From an uncultured Collinsella sp. (GTDB lineage Bacteria > Actinomycetota > Coriobacteriia > Coriobacteriales > Coriobacteriaceae), in NCBI GenBank assembly GCA_900545995.1, contig URBM01000105.1, positions 1 through 6,399 on the forward strand: DNA of 6,399 bases, given 5' to 3'. The position numbers and the translations under genes were made by a program. This document shows positions 1 through 5,156 of the stretch, piece by piece. The notes under the pieces were generated by a model, which searched no databases, was not told the origin of the DNA, and saw only the letters and a program-made list of their open reading frames with translations. Numbering within the stretch: position 1 is the first letter of the stretch; each line of letters opens with the position of its first letter.

Positions 1-47
1 CTACACGAGCCTTATCGTCGGCAGCGTCAGATGTGTATAAGAGACAG
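1..47 (+). other. Untrimmed Illumina Nextera adapter (non-genomic)
   Basis: Bases 1-6 (CTACAC) are the end of the Illumina P5 sequence. Bases 7-14 (GAGCCTTA) sit where the i5 index belongs and match, as I recall, a Nextera XT v2 index (S521). Bases 15-28 (TCGTCGGCAGCGTC) and 29-47 (AGATGTGTATAAGAGACAG) are the Nextera read-1 adapter, including the transposase mosaic end. The order P5-index-adapter-insert is exactly that of a library molecule, so genomic sequence starts at base 48. The ppk reading frame stays open through this stretch, so automatic annotation would append a false C-terminal tail. Confidence 0.98.
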
Positions 48-1516
48 CTGTAGAGTTTGGCCGTCTTCTCGTTAAAGTTGCCGGTGCCCAACAGCGTCAG
101 GCGTGTAAGCGCCATGCCCTCGCGATAGGTGAGCTGGCAGATCTTGGAGTGGCACTTAAAGCCCTCGGAGCCGTAGATGACGGTGCAGCCTGCCTCTTCC
201 AGACGCTCGGCCCACTCGATGTTGTTTTGCTCGTCGAAGCGGGCGCGGAGCTCCATGAGCACCGTGACCTCTTTGCCGTTCTCGGCGGCATCGATCAGCG
301 ACTCACACAGGCGGCTCTGCTTGGCCACGCGGTAGAGCGTGATGCGCAGCGAGATGCACTCGGGATCGTAGGCGGCCTCGTGCACCAGATCCAGGAAGGG
401 GTTCATGGCCTCATAGGGGTAAAAGAGCAGCTTGTCGTGCTGAAGTACCTGCTCGCGGATGGAGCGGGTCATATCGATGGTGGGGTTGGGCTGCGGCTTA
501 AACGGCGTAAAGAGCAGCTCGTTGCGCAGGTGCTCGGGAATCTTGCCCTCAATGCCAAAGACATAGTCCAGGTTGAGCGGGATATCGCAGGTAAAGACCG
601 AGCGGCGCGAGAGCTCGAGCGCCTTGCGGATAGTCTTGAGCGTTGCTTTTTCGAGTGAGCCCGAGACGGCGAGCACTACCGGCTGCAGGCGCAGGCGCTT
701 CTTGAGGATGCGCTTCATGTGCTGGCGGTAATCCTCTTCCTCCTCGACGCCCTCGCCGTCCGGGTCGATGTCGGCATTGCGGGTGACGCGGATGAGCGCG
801 CGATCCAGCGGCTTATAGGAGCCAAAGCAGCTGTCCAGGCAGGCGAGGATGACGTCCTCGAGCAGAATGTAGGAGTAGGTGCCGGTGGGCGAGGGGATTT
901 CGACCACGCGGTTCATCGAGGCGGGAATCTCGATCAGGCCCAGCAGGCTCTCCTCGTCGGTGACGCCGTCCAGGCCGCACGCCAGGTAGAGCGCGCCGTT
1001 GCGCAGGTTGGGGAAGGGGTGGCGCGGGTCGATGACCAACGGCGAGATGACCGGCGATACGTAGGCCTGGAAATAGCGGGTTACAAAGGTATGTTCCTCG
1101 GGCGTAAGCGAATCGATGCGGGCGCGGTGAACGCCCAGAGTGTCGAGCTTGCCCTCGATGCTCTTAAAGATCGACTCCCAGCGGGTAAGGAGCCCGGGCA
1201 GCTCTGCCATGACGGCATCGACCTGTTCGGAGGCGGTCATATTGCTCTTGTTATCGACAGGCTGTTTTTTGAGTTCTGCCAGGTCGGACAGGCCGCCCAC
1301 GCGTACCATAAGGAATTCGTCGAGGTTGGACTCGAAGATCGAGACGAATTTAAGGCGCTCGAACAGCGGCACGGACTCATCGAAGGCCTCGTCGAGCACG
1401 CGGTTGTCAAAGCGCAGCCAGCTGAGCTCTCGGTTCTGCGTGTACGAGAAGTCGCGCGGCGGCTTGCGCAGCTTAGCGGCGGCTTGCTTTTTTTCGATTT
1501 TGCTCGGCATATGCAT
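48..1516 (-). CDS. ppk1: Polyphosphate kinase PPK1, 3' end missing at contig edge
   Basis: PPK1 reversibly transfers the gamma-phosphate of ATP to inorganic polyphosphate through a phosphohistidine intermediate. About 489 codons are present of the family's usual ~690-720. The N-terminal domain shows NRELSWLRF (residues ~27-35) and an SNLDEFLMVRVGG block (~62-75). The C1 domain shows ITLYRVAKQS with Arg396, LRARFDEQNNIEW with Arg426, and the catalytic histidine His456 in GFKCHSK. These sit at a constant +21 offset from E. coli Arg375, Arg405 and His435, which strongly supports the assignment and an intact frame. The sequence stops at GTGNFNEKTAKLY, just inside the C-terminal domain; the second conserved histidine (E. 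coli His592) is lost off the contig. Two in-frame ATGs (1516 and 1510) are possible. I prefer 1516 because a purine-rich GGACAG lies just before it. An in-frame stop at 1562-1564 excludes a longer protein. Divergent from arcA copy 1. Confidence 0.96.
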
Positions 1517-1527
1517 CTGTCCGTTCA

Positions 1528-1542
1528 GTCCCCGCAGGGGAC
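1528..1542 (-). promoter_or_regulatory. Small perfect hairpin in the ppk1 leader
   Basis: GTCCCC, a 3-nt loop and GGGGAC form a perfect 6-bp stem 11 nt upstream of the ppk ATG at 1516. The right arm on the ppk mRNA (GGGGAC) is the only G-rich tract in the leader, so folding could limit ribosome access. The stem is short and may be chance; no second copy exists in the window for comparison. Confidence 0.3.
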
Positions 1543-1603
1543 GGTAGCCTAACCCTATTCGCTATTGTCTCAATTTAGTCGACTTGTGGCACGGACGTAT
1601 TGT

Positions 1604-1612
1604 GCGAACGGT
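1604..1612 (-). promoter_or_regulatory. Isolated LytTR-like half-site
   Basis: Read on the minus strand this is ACCGTTCGC, matching 8 of 9 positions of the LytTR consensus [TA][AC][CA]GTTN[AG][TG]. No partner repeat occurs 21 bp to either side, so it is a weak candidate. It lies ~90 bp upstream of the ppk start, in the orientation of ppk transcription. Confidence 0.25.
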
Positions 1613-1919
1613 ATCTTAACCTACTTCTTACGCCGTCAAGGCATGCAACTAACTGCCCGACTCGTTTTGAAAACAATCTATATCCATACTCAATTGGTGA
1701 GGATGTATGAATAAGAATGATTGCGAGCTGAATATAATCGAATCCAAATTGAATCATGGACAGACGACATATATATGCAGAAAACAGTTTTAGCTATGCA
1801 ATTCCTAAACATGAAATTATTTGTGCAATCTTGCTCAATTCCTTAGAAAAAAGAACGATTACCTTTGAAAACCTGCTTTAGAGAACTGAAGTGCATCATG
1901 GGGGAATCATATGCGATAT

Positions 1920-1949
1920 ACCGTTCATCGCACTTTGCTGACCGTTCGG
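1920..1949 (+). promoter_or_regulatory. Direct-repeat pair matching LytTR-family binding sites, upstream of arcA copy 1
   Basis: Two 9-bp direct repeats, ACCGTTCAT (1920-1928) and ACCGTTCGG (1941-1949), are separated by exactly 12 bp. Both match all nine positions of the published consensus for LytTR-domain regulators (AlgR/AgrA/LytR family), [TA][AC][CA]GTTN[AG][TG], and the family usually uses two direct repeats 12-13 bp apart. The proximal repeat ends 8 bp before the proposed -35 element, a position suited to an activator. The same arrangement recurs upstream of arcA copy 2. The regulator's identity is inference; no LytTR gene lies in the window. Confidence 0.7.
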
Positions 1950-1957
1950 GGGCGAGG

Positions 1958-1986
1958 TGGAATTGCGGGTGGTATTTGGATATAAC
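1958..1986 (+). promoter_or_regulatory. Probable sigma-70-type promoter of arcA copy 1
   Basis: The -10 element is TATAAC (1981-1986), preceded by a 17-bp spacer and a poor -35 (TGGAAT, 1958-1963, 3 of 6 matches to TTGACA). The 11-bp block TTTGGATATAA around the -10 is conserved upstream of arcA copy 2, at the same 34-bp offset from the upstream repeat, although surrounding bases differ. A poor -35 next to paired activator-like sites fits an activator-dependent promoter. Transcription would start near 1993. Confidence 0.65.
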
Positions 1987-1992
1987 TAGAGC

Positions 1993-2068
1993 TGTCAGCA
2001 AGCAGCGTCCCATACGGAGGGGCGCTGATACATTCGGCCAGTAAGGCCCGAAAGAAAGGTAGGAGGCC
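1993..2068 (+). promoter_or_regulatory. Structured 5' leader of arcA copy 1 with two tandem hairpins
   Basis: Hairpin 1: arm 2003-2011 (CAGCGTCCC), 7-nt loop ATACGGA (2012-2018), arm 2019-2027 (GGGGCGCTG), giving 9 pairs including one G-U. Hairpin 2: arm 2033-2039 (TTCGGCC), loop AGTAA, arm 2045-2052 (GGCCCGAA) with one bulged C, giving 7 pairs. A purine-rich ribosome-binding stretch follows directly. Both hairpins recur in the diverged leader of arcA copy 2. Pairing-preserving changes include a C-G to T-A double change closing hairpin 1 and a matched two-base extension of both arms of hairpin 2. A role in mRNA stability, translation control or protein binding is inference. Confidence 0.6.
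2051..2068 (+). promoter_or_regulatory. Ribosome-binding region of arcA copy 1 with unusually tight spacing
   Basis: AGGAGG (2061-2066) is only 2 nt from the ATG at 2069, closer than the usual 5-9 nt. A second purine run, AAAGAAAGG (2051-2059), lies 9 nt from the ATG and may be the working site. The start is still secure, because MTKGLHVPSEIGKLRKVCLHRPG aligns with the normal N terminus of arginine deiminases. The same arrangement precedes copy 2 at 5139-5156. Confidence 0.6.
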
Positions 2069-3310
2069 ATGACGAAAGGTCTGCACGTGCCTTCCGAGAT
2101 CGGCAAGCTCAGGAAGGTCTGCCTGCACCGTCCCGGCGACGAGCTCCTCAACCTTCCGCCCGACGAGCTCGAGCGACTCCTGTTCGACGACGTCCCGTTC
2201 CTGGAGGTCGCACAGCAGGAGCACGACACCTTCGCCCAGATCCTGAGGGACCAGGGCGTGGAGGTCCTCTACCTCGAGAACCTCGTCGCCGAGGTGTTCG
2301 ACCAGGTCCCCGGCGCCCGCGCCGAGTTCACCGGCCAGTACATCGCCGAGGCAGGCATCCGCGGCCAGCACATGCCGCAGATCGTCCGCGAGAAGCTGGA
2401 CTCCATCGAGGACAACCTCGAGTTCGTCAAGAAGACCATGGCCGGCATGACCAAGGCCGAGATCGACCTGCCCCTCACGGCGTCCACGACCCTCGACTCC
2501 CTGGTCAACTCCGAGTCCGAGTCCGACCTGATCATCGACCCGATGCCCAACCTCTACTTCACCCGCGACCCGTTCGCGGTCGTCGGCGAGGGCGTCAACC
2601 TCAACCGCATGTACTCGGTCACCCGCAACCGCGAGACCCTGTACGGCAAGTACGTCTTCAAGTACCACCCCGACTACAAGGACGTCTCCCTGTACTTCCG
2701 CCGCGACTGCCAGTTCCACACCGAGGGCGGCGACGTGCTGAACATCAACGAGAAGACCCTCGCCGTCGGCATCTCCCAGCGCACCCAGGCCGCCGCTATC
2801 GACGTCATGGCCCAGAACATCTTCTGGAACTCCGACTCCAAGGTCGAGCGCATCCTGGCCTTCGACATCCCGGTCTCGCGCGCCTTCATGCACCTCGACA
2901 CGGTCTTCACCCAGATCGACGTCGATAAGTTCACGATCCACCCCGCCATCATGGGCACCCTGCGCGTCTACGAGCTGACCGCCGGCAAGAACCCGGGCGA
3001 CGTGAACATCCGCCTGATCGAGGACACCCTCGAGCACGTCCTGGAGGACGCCACCGGCGTCGACCAGGTCAAGCTGATCCCCTGCGGCGGCGGCGACCCG
3101 ATCGCGGCCTCCCGCGAGCAGTGGAACGACGGCTCCAACACCCTGTGCGTCGAGCCCGGCAAGATCTGCGTCTACGCCCGCAACACCGTCACCAACGACG
3201 TGCTGTACAAGGAGGGCCTGGACCTTCTCGTCGTGCCCTCCGCCGAGCTCTCCCGCGGCCGCGGCGGCCCGCGCTGCATGAGCATGCCCTTCTGGCGCGA
3301 GGACCTCTAA
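2069..3310 (+). CDS. arcA: Arginine deiminase, copy 1
   Basis: Cytoplasmic enzyme that hydrolyses L-arginine to L-citrulline and ammonia, the first step of the arginine deiminase pathway, which yields ATP and raises pH. The 413-residue length is normal for the family. All catalytic landmarks are present: Asp167 in FTRDPFA, Glu219 in TEGGD, His275 and Asp277 in FMHLDTVF, and the nucleophile Cys403 in the C-terminal GRGGPRCMSMP motif (P. aeruginosa Asp166, Glu224, His278, Asp280, Cys406). Third codon positions are almost all C or G, far more biased than in the neighbouring ppk1 and aminotransferase genes, suggesting very high expression. The gene has its own promoter and structured leader and is followed by a strong hairpin, so it may be transcribed mostly alone. 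No arcB, arcC or arcD is adjacent on this side. It appears identical to copy 2. Confidence 0.98.
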   Translation: MTKGLHVPSEIGKLRKVCLHRPGDELLNLPPDELERLLFDDVPFLEVAQQEHDTFAQILRDQGVEVLYLENLVAEVFDQVPGARAEFTGQYIAEAGIRGQHMPQIVREKLDSIEDNLEFVKKTMAGMTKAEIDLPLTASTTLDSLVNSESESDLIIDPMPNLYFTRDPFAVVGEGVNLNRMYSVTRNRETLYGKYVFKYHPDYKDVSLYFRRDCQFHTEGGDVLNINEKTLAVGISQRTQAAAIDVMAQNIFWNSDSKVERILAFDIPVSRAFMHLDTVFTQIDVDKFTIHPAIMGTLRVYELTAGKNPGDVNIRLIEDTLEHVLEDATGVDQVKLIPCGGGDPIAASREQWNDGSNTLCVEPGKICVYARNTVTNDVLYKEGLDLLVVPSAELSRGRGGPRCMSMPFWREDL

Positions 3311-3343
3311 GGTCTTCAAGGACCCGTACAGGTCTTAATACAT

Positions 3344-3365
3344 ACATCTAGCTGCCATTAGATGT
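3344..3365 (+). other. Weak hairpin after arcA copy 1
   Basis: ACATCTA (3344-3350) and TAGATGT (3359-3365) form a perfect 7-bp AT-rich stem around an 8-nt loop. It has no T-run and lies just before a much stronger hairpin. It may be part of a compound 3' end structure, or chance. Confidence 0.3.
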
Positions 3366-3372
3366 CTCCCAT

Positions 3373-3409
3373 TGGGGCGGTGCGGGTATTCGCACCGCCC
3401 CATTCTTGT
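3373..3409 (+). terminator. Strong hairpin between arcA copy 1 and the aminotransferase; probable terminator or attenuator
   Basis: A perfect 12-bp GC-rich stem (3373-3384 with 3391-3402, core GGGGCGGTGCG) has a 6-nt loop and is followed by TTCTTGT, a short broken T-run. The stem is strong but the T-tract is modest, so termination may be partial and allow some read-through into the aminotransferase gene, which starts ~50 bp further on. Confidence 0.65.
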
Positions 3410-3459
3410 ATGAGGAACGTCAACACGATTGGATGACTGCTTTTGTAAGGAGCTCGGTC

Positions 3460-4584
3460 ATGGATATCAAGGCAATCGGCGTTGAGGAGTGGCTCAACGT
3501 TTGGGAGAAGAGCGCCACGTGGGATATTGCCCAGTCGACGATTTCGTCGCTTACCATGGGCGAGCTTCGCGCGCTCGACGAACAGGACGGCGTCACGTTC
3601 TACGAGCGCCTGGATCGCGAGAAGATGAACTACGGCTGGATCGAGGGTTCGCCGGAGTTTAAGGCCGAGGTTGCCAAGCTGTATCGTCGCGAGGTCAATC
3701 CCGATCACATTCTGCAGACCAATGGCTGCACGGGCGCTAACCTCAACGCCATCATGGCTGTAGTCGAGCCCGGCGACCACGTTATCGCCGAGTGGCCTAC
3801 CTATGCGCCGCTCTATGAGATCCCGCGTACGCTCGGTGCCGAGGTCGAGTATTGGGAGCTTCGCGAGGAGCTCGGCTGGAAGCCCGATATCGAGGAACTC
3901 AAGCGCTTGGTGCGCCCCAACACGAAGCTTATCTGCATCAATAACGCATCGAACCCCATCGGTACGGTGCTTGATGTCGATATGCTCGGCCAGATTGCCG
4001 AGATTGCCCGCTCGGTGGGCGCCTATGTGCTGTGCGACGAGGTGTACCTGCCGCTTGAGAACACCGAGGACTTTATGTCGATGGCCGATGTGTACGAGAA
4101 AGCCATCGTCACCAACTCGGTGTCCAAGACCTATTCGACGCCTGCGGCCCGCGTGGGCTGGGTTGTGGCAGACGAAGAGGTATCTAACCGCATCCGCACG
4201 TACCGCGACTACACCATGATTTGCGGCGGCGTGTTCAACGACGCCCTGGCGACCTATGTGATCAAGCACAAGGACAAGATCCTCAAGCGCAACCGCAAGA
4301 TCGTGTTTGGAAACCGCGATATCGCGCAGGCTTGGATCGACACGCAGCACCGCGTTTCCTGGACGGCGCCGCAGGGCGTGTCCACCTCGTTTATCAAGCT
4401 GGATATTCCCGAGGACGACGAGGAGTTCTGCAAGCGCCTGCTGGCCGAGAGGGGAGTGCTGTTGGTTCCCGGTAGCCGCTTTGAGCTTCCCTGCGGCGCG
4501 CGCCTGGGCTACTGTGCGAGCGAGGAAGTTCTTCGCGAGGGCCTGAGGCTTCTGGGCGAGGCCCTGGCGGAGTTCGATCGCTAG
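3460..4584 (+). CDS. PLP-dependent class I/II aminotransferase, substrate unknown
   Basis: A 374-residue fold-type I, pyridoxal-phosphate enzyme of the aspartate/aromatic aminotransferase superfamily; its length is normal. Visible landmarks in order: NYGWIEGSPEFK near the N terminus; the phosphate-binding turn TNGCTGAN (87-94); WPTYAPLY with the ring-stacking Tyr115; NNASNPIGT with Asn165; CDEVY with Asp193 and Tyr196; the Schiff-base Lys223 in SVSKTYSTPAARVGW with Arg231; and a C-terminal Arg348 in GARLGYC, expected to bind the substrate carboxylate. The start at 3460 is chosen because TAAGGAG (3446-3452) lies 7 nt upstream; earlier in-frame starts at 3406 and 3433 lack this. Codon use is ordinary for a GC-rich genome and unlike arcA. 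The sequence resembles arginine-related members such as capreomycidine-synthase-like proteins only in a general way, so that link, suggested by the arcA context, is weak inference. Confidence 0.93.
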   Translation: MDIKAIGVEEWLNVWEKSATWDIAQSTISSLTMGELRALDEQDGVTFYERLDREKMNYGWIEGSPEFKAEVAKLYRREVNPDHILQTNGCTGANLNAIMAVVEPGDHVIAEWPTYAPLYEIPRTLGAEVEYWELREELGWKPDIEELKRLVRPNTKLICINNASNPIGTVLDVDMLGQIAEIARSVGAYVLCDEVYLPLENTEDFMSMADVYEKAIVTNSVSKTYSTPAARVGWVVADEEVSNRIRTYRDYTMICGGVFNDALATYVIKHKDKILKRNRKIVFGNRDIAQAWIDTQHRVSWTAPQGVSTSFIKLDIPEDDEEFCKRLLAERGVLLVPGSRFELPCGARLGYCASEEVLREGLRLLGEALAEFDR

Positions 4585-4632
4585 GGCCCCGACGGCTCTC
4601 GAGGCCGCTCAAATCTGCCTACGATTATCGAT

Positions 4633-4671
4633 AACAGGCCCGTTTCCCATGAGGGGAGCGGGCCTGTTTTT
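4633..4671 (+). terminator. Intrinsic terminator of the aminotransferase gene
   Basis: AACAGGCCCG (4633-4642) and CGGGCCTGTT (4659-4668) form a perfect 10-bp stem. The interior TTTCCC and GGGGAG extend it with G-U pairs around an ATGA loop. The run TTTTT (4667-4671) follows. The structure lies 48 bp after the stop codon and is a classic rho-independent terminator. Confidence 0.92.
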
Positions 4672-4749
4672 CTATACCGAGAAGTCAAGTTGTTACAAAT
4701 GGGGCCGTAAAGCGAGCCAGTATCCGCTGGGCCTTATACTGAGCTTCCG

Positions 4750-4779
4750 GTGAACGGTATCCAGCGTCTGGTAAACGGT
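4750..4779 (-). promoter_or_regulatory. Distal, reverse-oriented LytTR-like direct-repeat pair
   Basis: Read on the minus strand, ACCGTTTAC (4779-4771) is followed after exactly 12 bp by ACCGTTCAC (4758-4750). Each matches 8 of 9 consensus positions, failing only at the last base. The spacing equals that of the two arcA-proximal pairs. No -10 element lies at the matching distance in the leftward direction, so its target is unclear; it may act at a distance on the arcA copy 2 promoter. Confidence 0.5.
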
Positions 4780-4961
4780 AATCTGTTTGCCAAAAATGAA
4801 TAGGACTAACTTCTTTCTGAATAAAAATCAAAATGGTTGAGACGCAGCGAGAATTGCGAATTCTATTCATATCGTTGCACGAAATATGCAATTTGAGGGT
4901 GGTTTAGCAAAGATTAGTTTCAATTGATTTTTCGGTTAATAAGGCATTTAAGCACGTAAAT

Positions 4962-4983
4962 ACACTTTATTAAATCAAAGTGT
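4962..4983. promoter_or_regulatory. Perfect 7-bp dyad upstream of arcA copy 2, possible operator
   Basis: ACACTTT (4962-4968) and AAAGTGT (4977-4983) are exact inverted repeats around an 8-bp AT-rich centre. The dyad lies 24 bp before the proximal LytTR-like pair and ~100 bp before the expected transcription start. No counterpart is seen upstream of copy 1, so it could give copy 2 a different response. The binding protein is unknown. Confidence 0.35.
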
Positions 4984-5007
4984 GCCATGCGTGAAGTATA
5001 TGTGTAT

Positions 5008-5037
5008 GCCGTTCACCCCTCATATAAAACCGTTCGG
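5008..5037 (+). promoter_or_regulatory. LytTR-like direct-repeat pair upstream of arcA copy 2
   Basis: GCCGTTCAC (5008-5016, 7 of 9 consensus positions) and ACCGTTCGG (5029-5037, 9 of 9) are separated by 12 bp. Position relative to the -35 and -10 elements is the same as at copy 1. The proximal repeat lies in a 22-bp block (5029-5050) identical to 1941-1962, whereas the 12-bp spacer between the repeats differs almost completely. This points to selection on the repeats and their spacing. Confidence 0.68.
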
Positions 5038-5045
5038 GGGCGAGG

Positions 5046-5074
5046 TGGAAGTATGAACTAATTTTGGATATAAA
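5046..5074 (+). promoter_or_regulatory. Probable promoter of arcA copy 2
   Basis: The -10 element is TATAAA (5069-5074) inside the conserved TTTGGATATAA block. It has a 17-bp spacer and a weak -35 TGGAAG (5046-5051). Spacing to the upstream repeats equals that at copy 1, while most of the bases between -35 and -10 differ. Transcription would begin near 5081. Confidence 0.65.
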
Positions 5075-5080
5075 TATGTC

Positions 5081-5156
5081 GTCAGCAATAACGCCTCACA
5101 CGGAGGGGCGCTAACGAATCGGCCCTGACAGGGGCCCGAAAGAAAGGTAGGAGGCC
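5081..5156 (+). promoter_or_regulatory. Structured 5' leader of arcA copy 2 with two tandem hairpins
   Basis: It begins with GTCAGCAA, shared with copy 1. Hairpin 1: arm 5089-5097 (TAACGCCTC), loop ACACGGA, arm 5105-5113 (GGGGCGCTA), with one A-C mismatch and one G-U pair. Hairpin 2: arm 5119-5126 (TCGGCCCT), loop GACA, arm 5131-5139 (GGGGCCCGA) with one bulged C. Hairpin 2 is longer than in copy 1 through matched additions on both sides. The right arms and the ACGGA of loop 1 are conserved, while the left arms differ mostly in ways that keep pairing. Confidence 0.6.

Larger units (their letters stand above)
1517..2068. other. AT-rich divergent intergenic region between ppk1 and arcA copy 1
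   Basis: No convincing gene is present on either strand. Base composition falls sharply compared with the flanking genes between about 1560 and 1930. The right-hand ~150 bp carry the arcA regulatory elements listed separately (LytTR-like repeats, promoter, structured leader). The middle part (about 1620-1915) holds only short symmetric motifs that I could not tie to a function. The ppk promoter must lie in the left or middle part but I could not place it with confidence. Confidence 0.8.
2045..3311 (+). repeat. 1267-bp direct repeat, copy 1 (arcA with its ribosome-binding site)
   Basis: This segment matches 5133-6399 with no difference that I could find by reading; translations in several frames on both strands are also identical. 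Identity starts abruptly at GGCCCGAAAG, 24 bp before the ATG (the preceding base is A here and G in the other copy), and includes the first base after the stop. The repeat-to-repeat offset is 3088 bp. The sequence right of 3311 is not represented in copy 2 because the window ends there. Confidence 0.95.
4672..5156. other. AT-rich intergenic region upstream of arcA copy 2
   Basis: No credible gene is present on either strand. The region contains a reverse-oriented LytTR-like pair at its left, several short dyads in the middle, and the proximal LytTR-like pair, promoter and structured leader of arcA copy 2 at its right. Apart from the last ~150 bp it shows no clear similarity to the region upstream of arcA copy 1. 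Confidence 0.8.

Noticed and set aside
719..1552. Long plus-strand reading frame of 277 codons
   Set aside because: It is the shadow of ppk1 on the opposite strand: low-complexity content rich in Ala/Val/Asp, no family resemblance, and all PPK1 motifs lie on the minus strand.
1733..1738. Perfect TATAAT hexamer on the plus strand
   Set aside because: There is no acceptable -35 at 16-18 bp, no following conserved leader, and such hexamers are common in AT-rich DNA.
1664..1791. Two odd palindromes, GTTTTGAAAAC (1664-1674) and AAAACAGTTTT (1781-1791)
   Set aside because: Short A/T-dominated symmetry is expected by chance in this AT-rich stretch, and neither recurs upstream of arcA copy 2.
2004..2026. 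ACGG in the loop of leader hairpin 1, resembling the ACGR loops of the guanidine-II (mini-ykkC) riboswitch
   Set aside because: That class needs two hairpins each with an ACGR tetraloop; here the loop is 7 nt and hairpin 2 has AGTAA or GACA.
2012..2066. CsrA-like arrangement: GGA in a hairpin loop plus GGA at the ribosome-binding site
   Set aside because: The motif is short, and CsrA is not expected in an actinobacterium-like host; kept only as a remote alternative for the leader element.
1925..3319. Long minus-strand reading frames opposite both arcA genes (464 and 347 codons)
   Set aside because: They are a by-product of the G/C-only third positions in arcA; the translations are repetitive Val/Leu/Asp/Gly strings with no domain and no ribosome-binding site.
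4850..4891. Short dyads AGAATT-GCG-AATTCT (4850-4864) and TTGCA-N7-TGCAA (4875-4891)
   Set aside because: Arms of 5-6 bp in AT-rich DNA without conservation or promoter context are not enough to support an operator.
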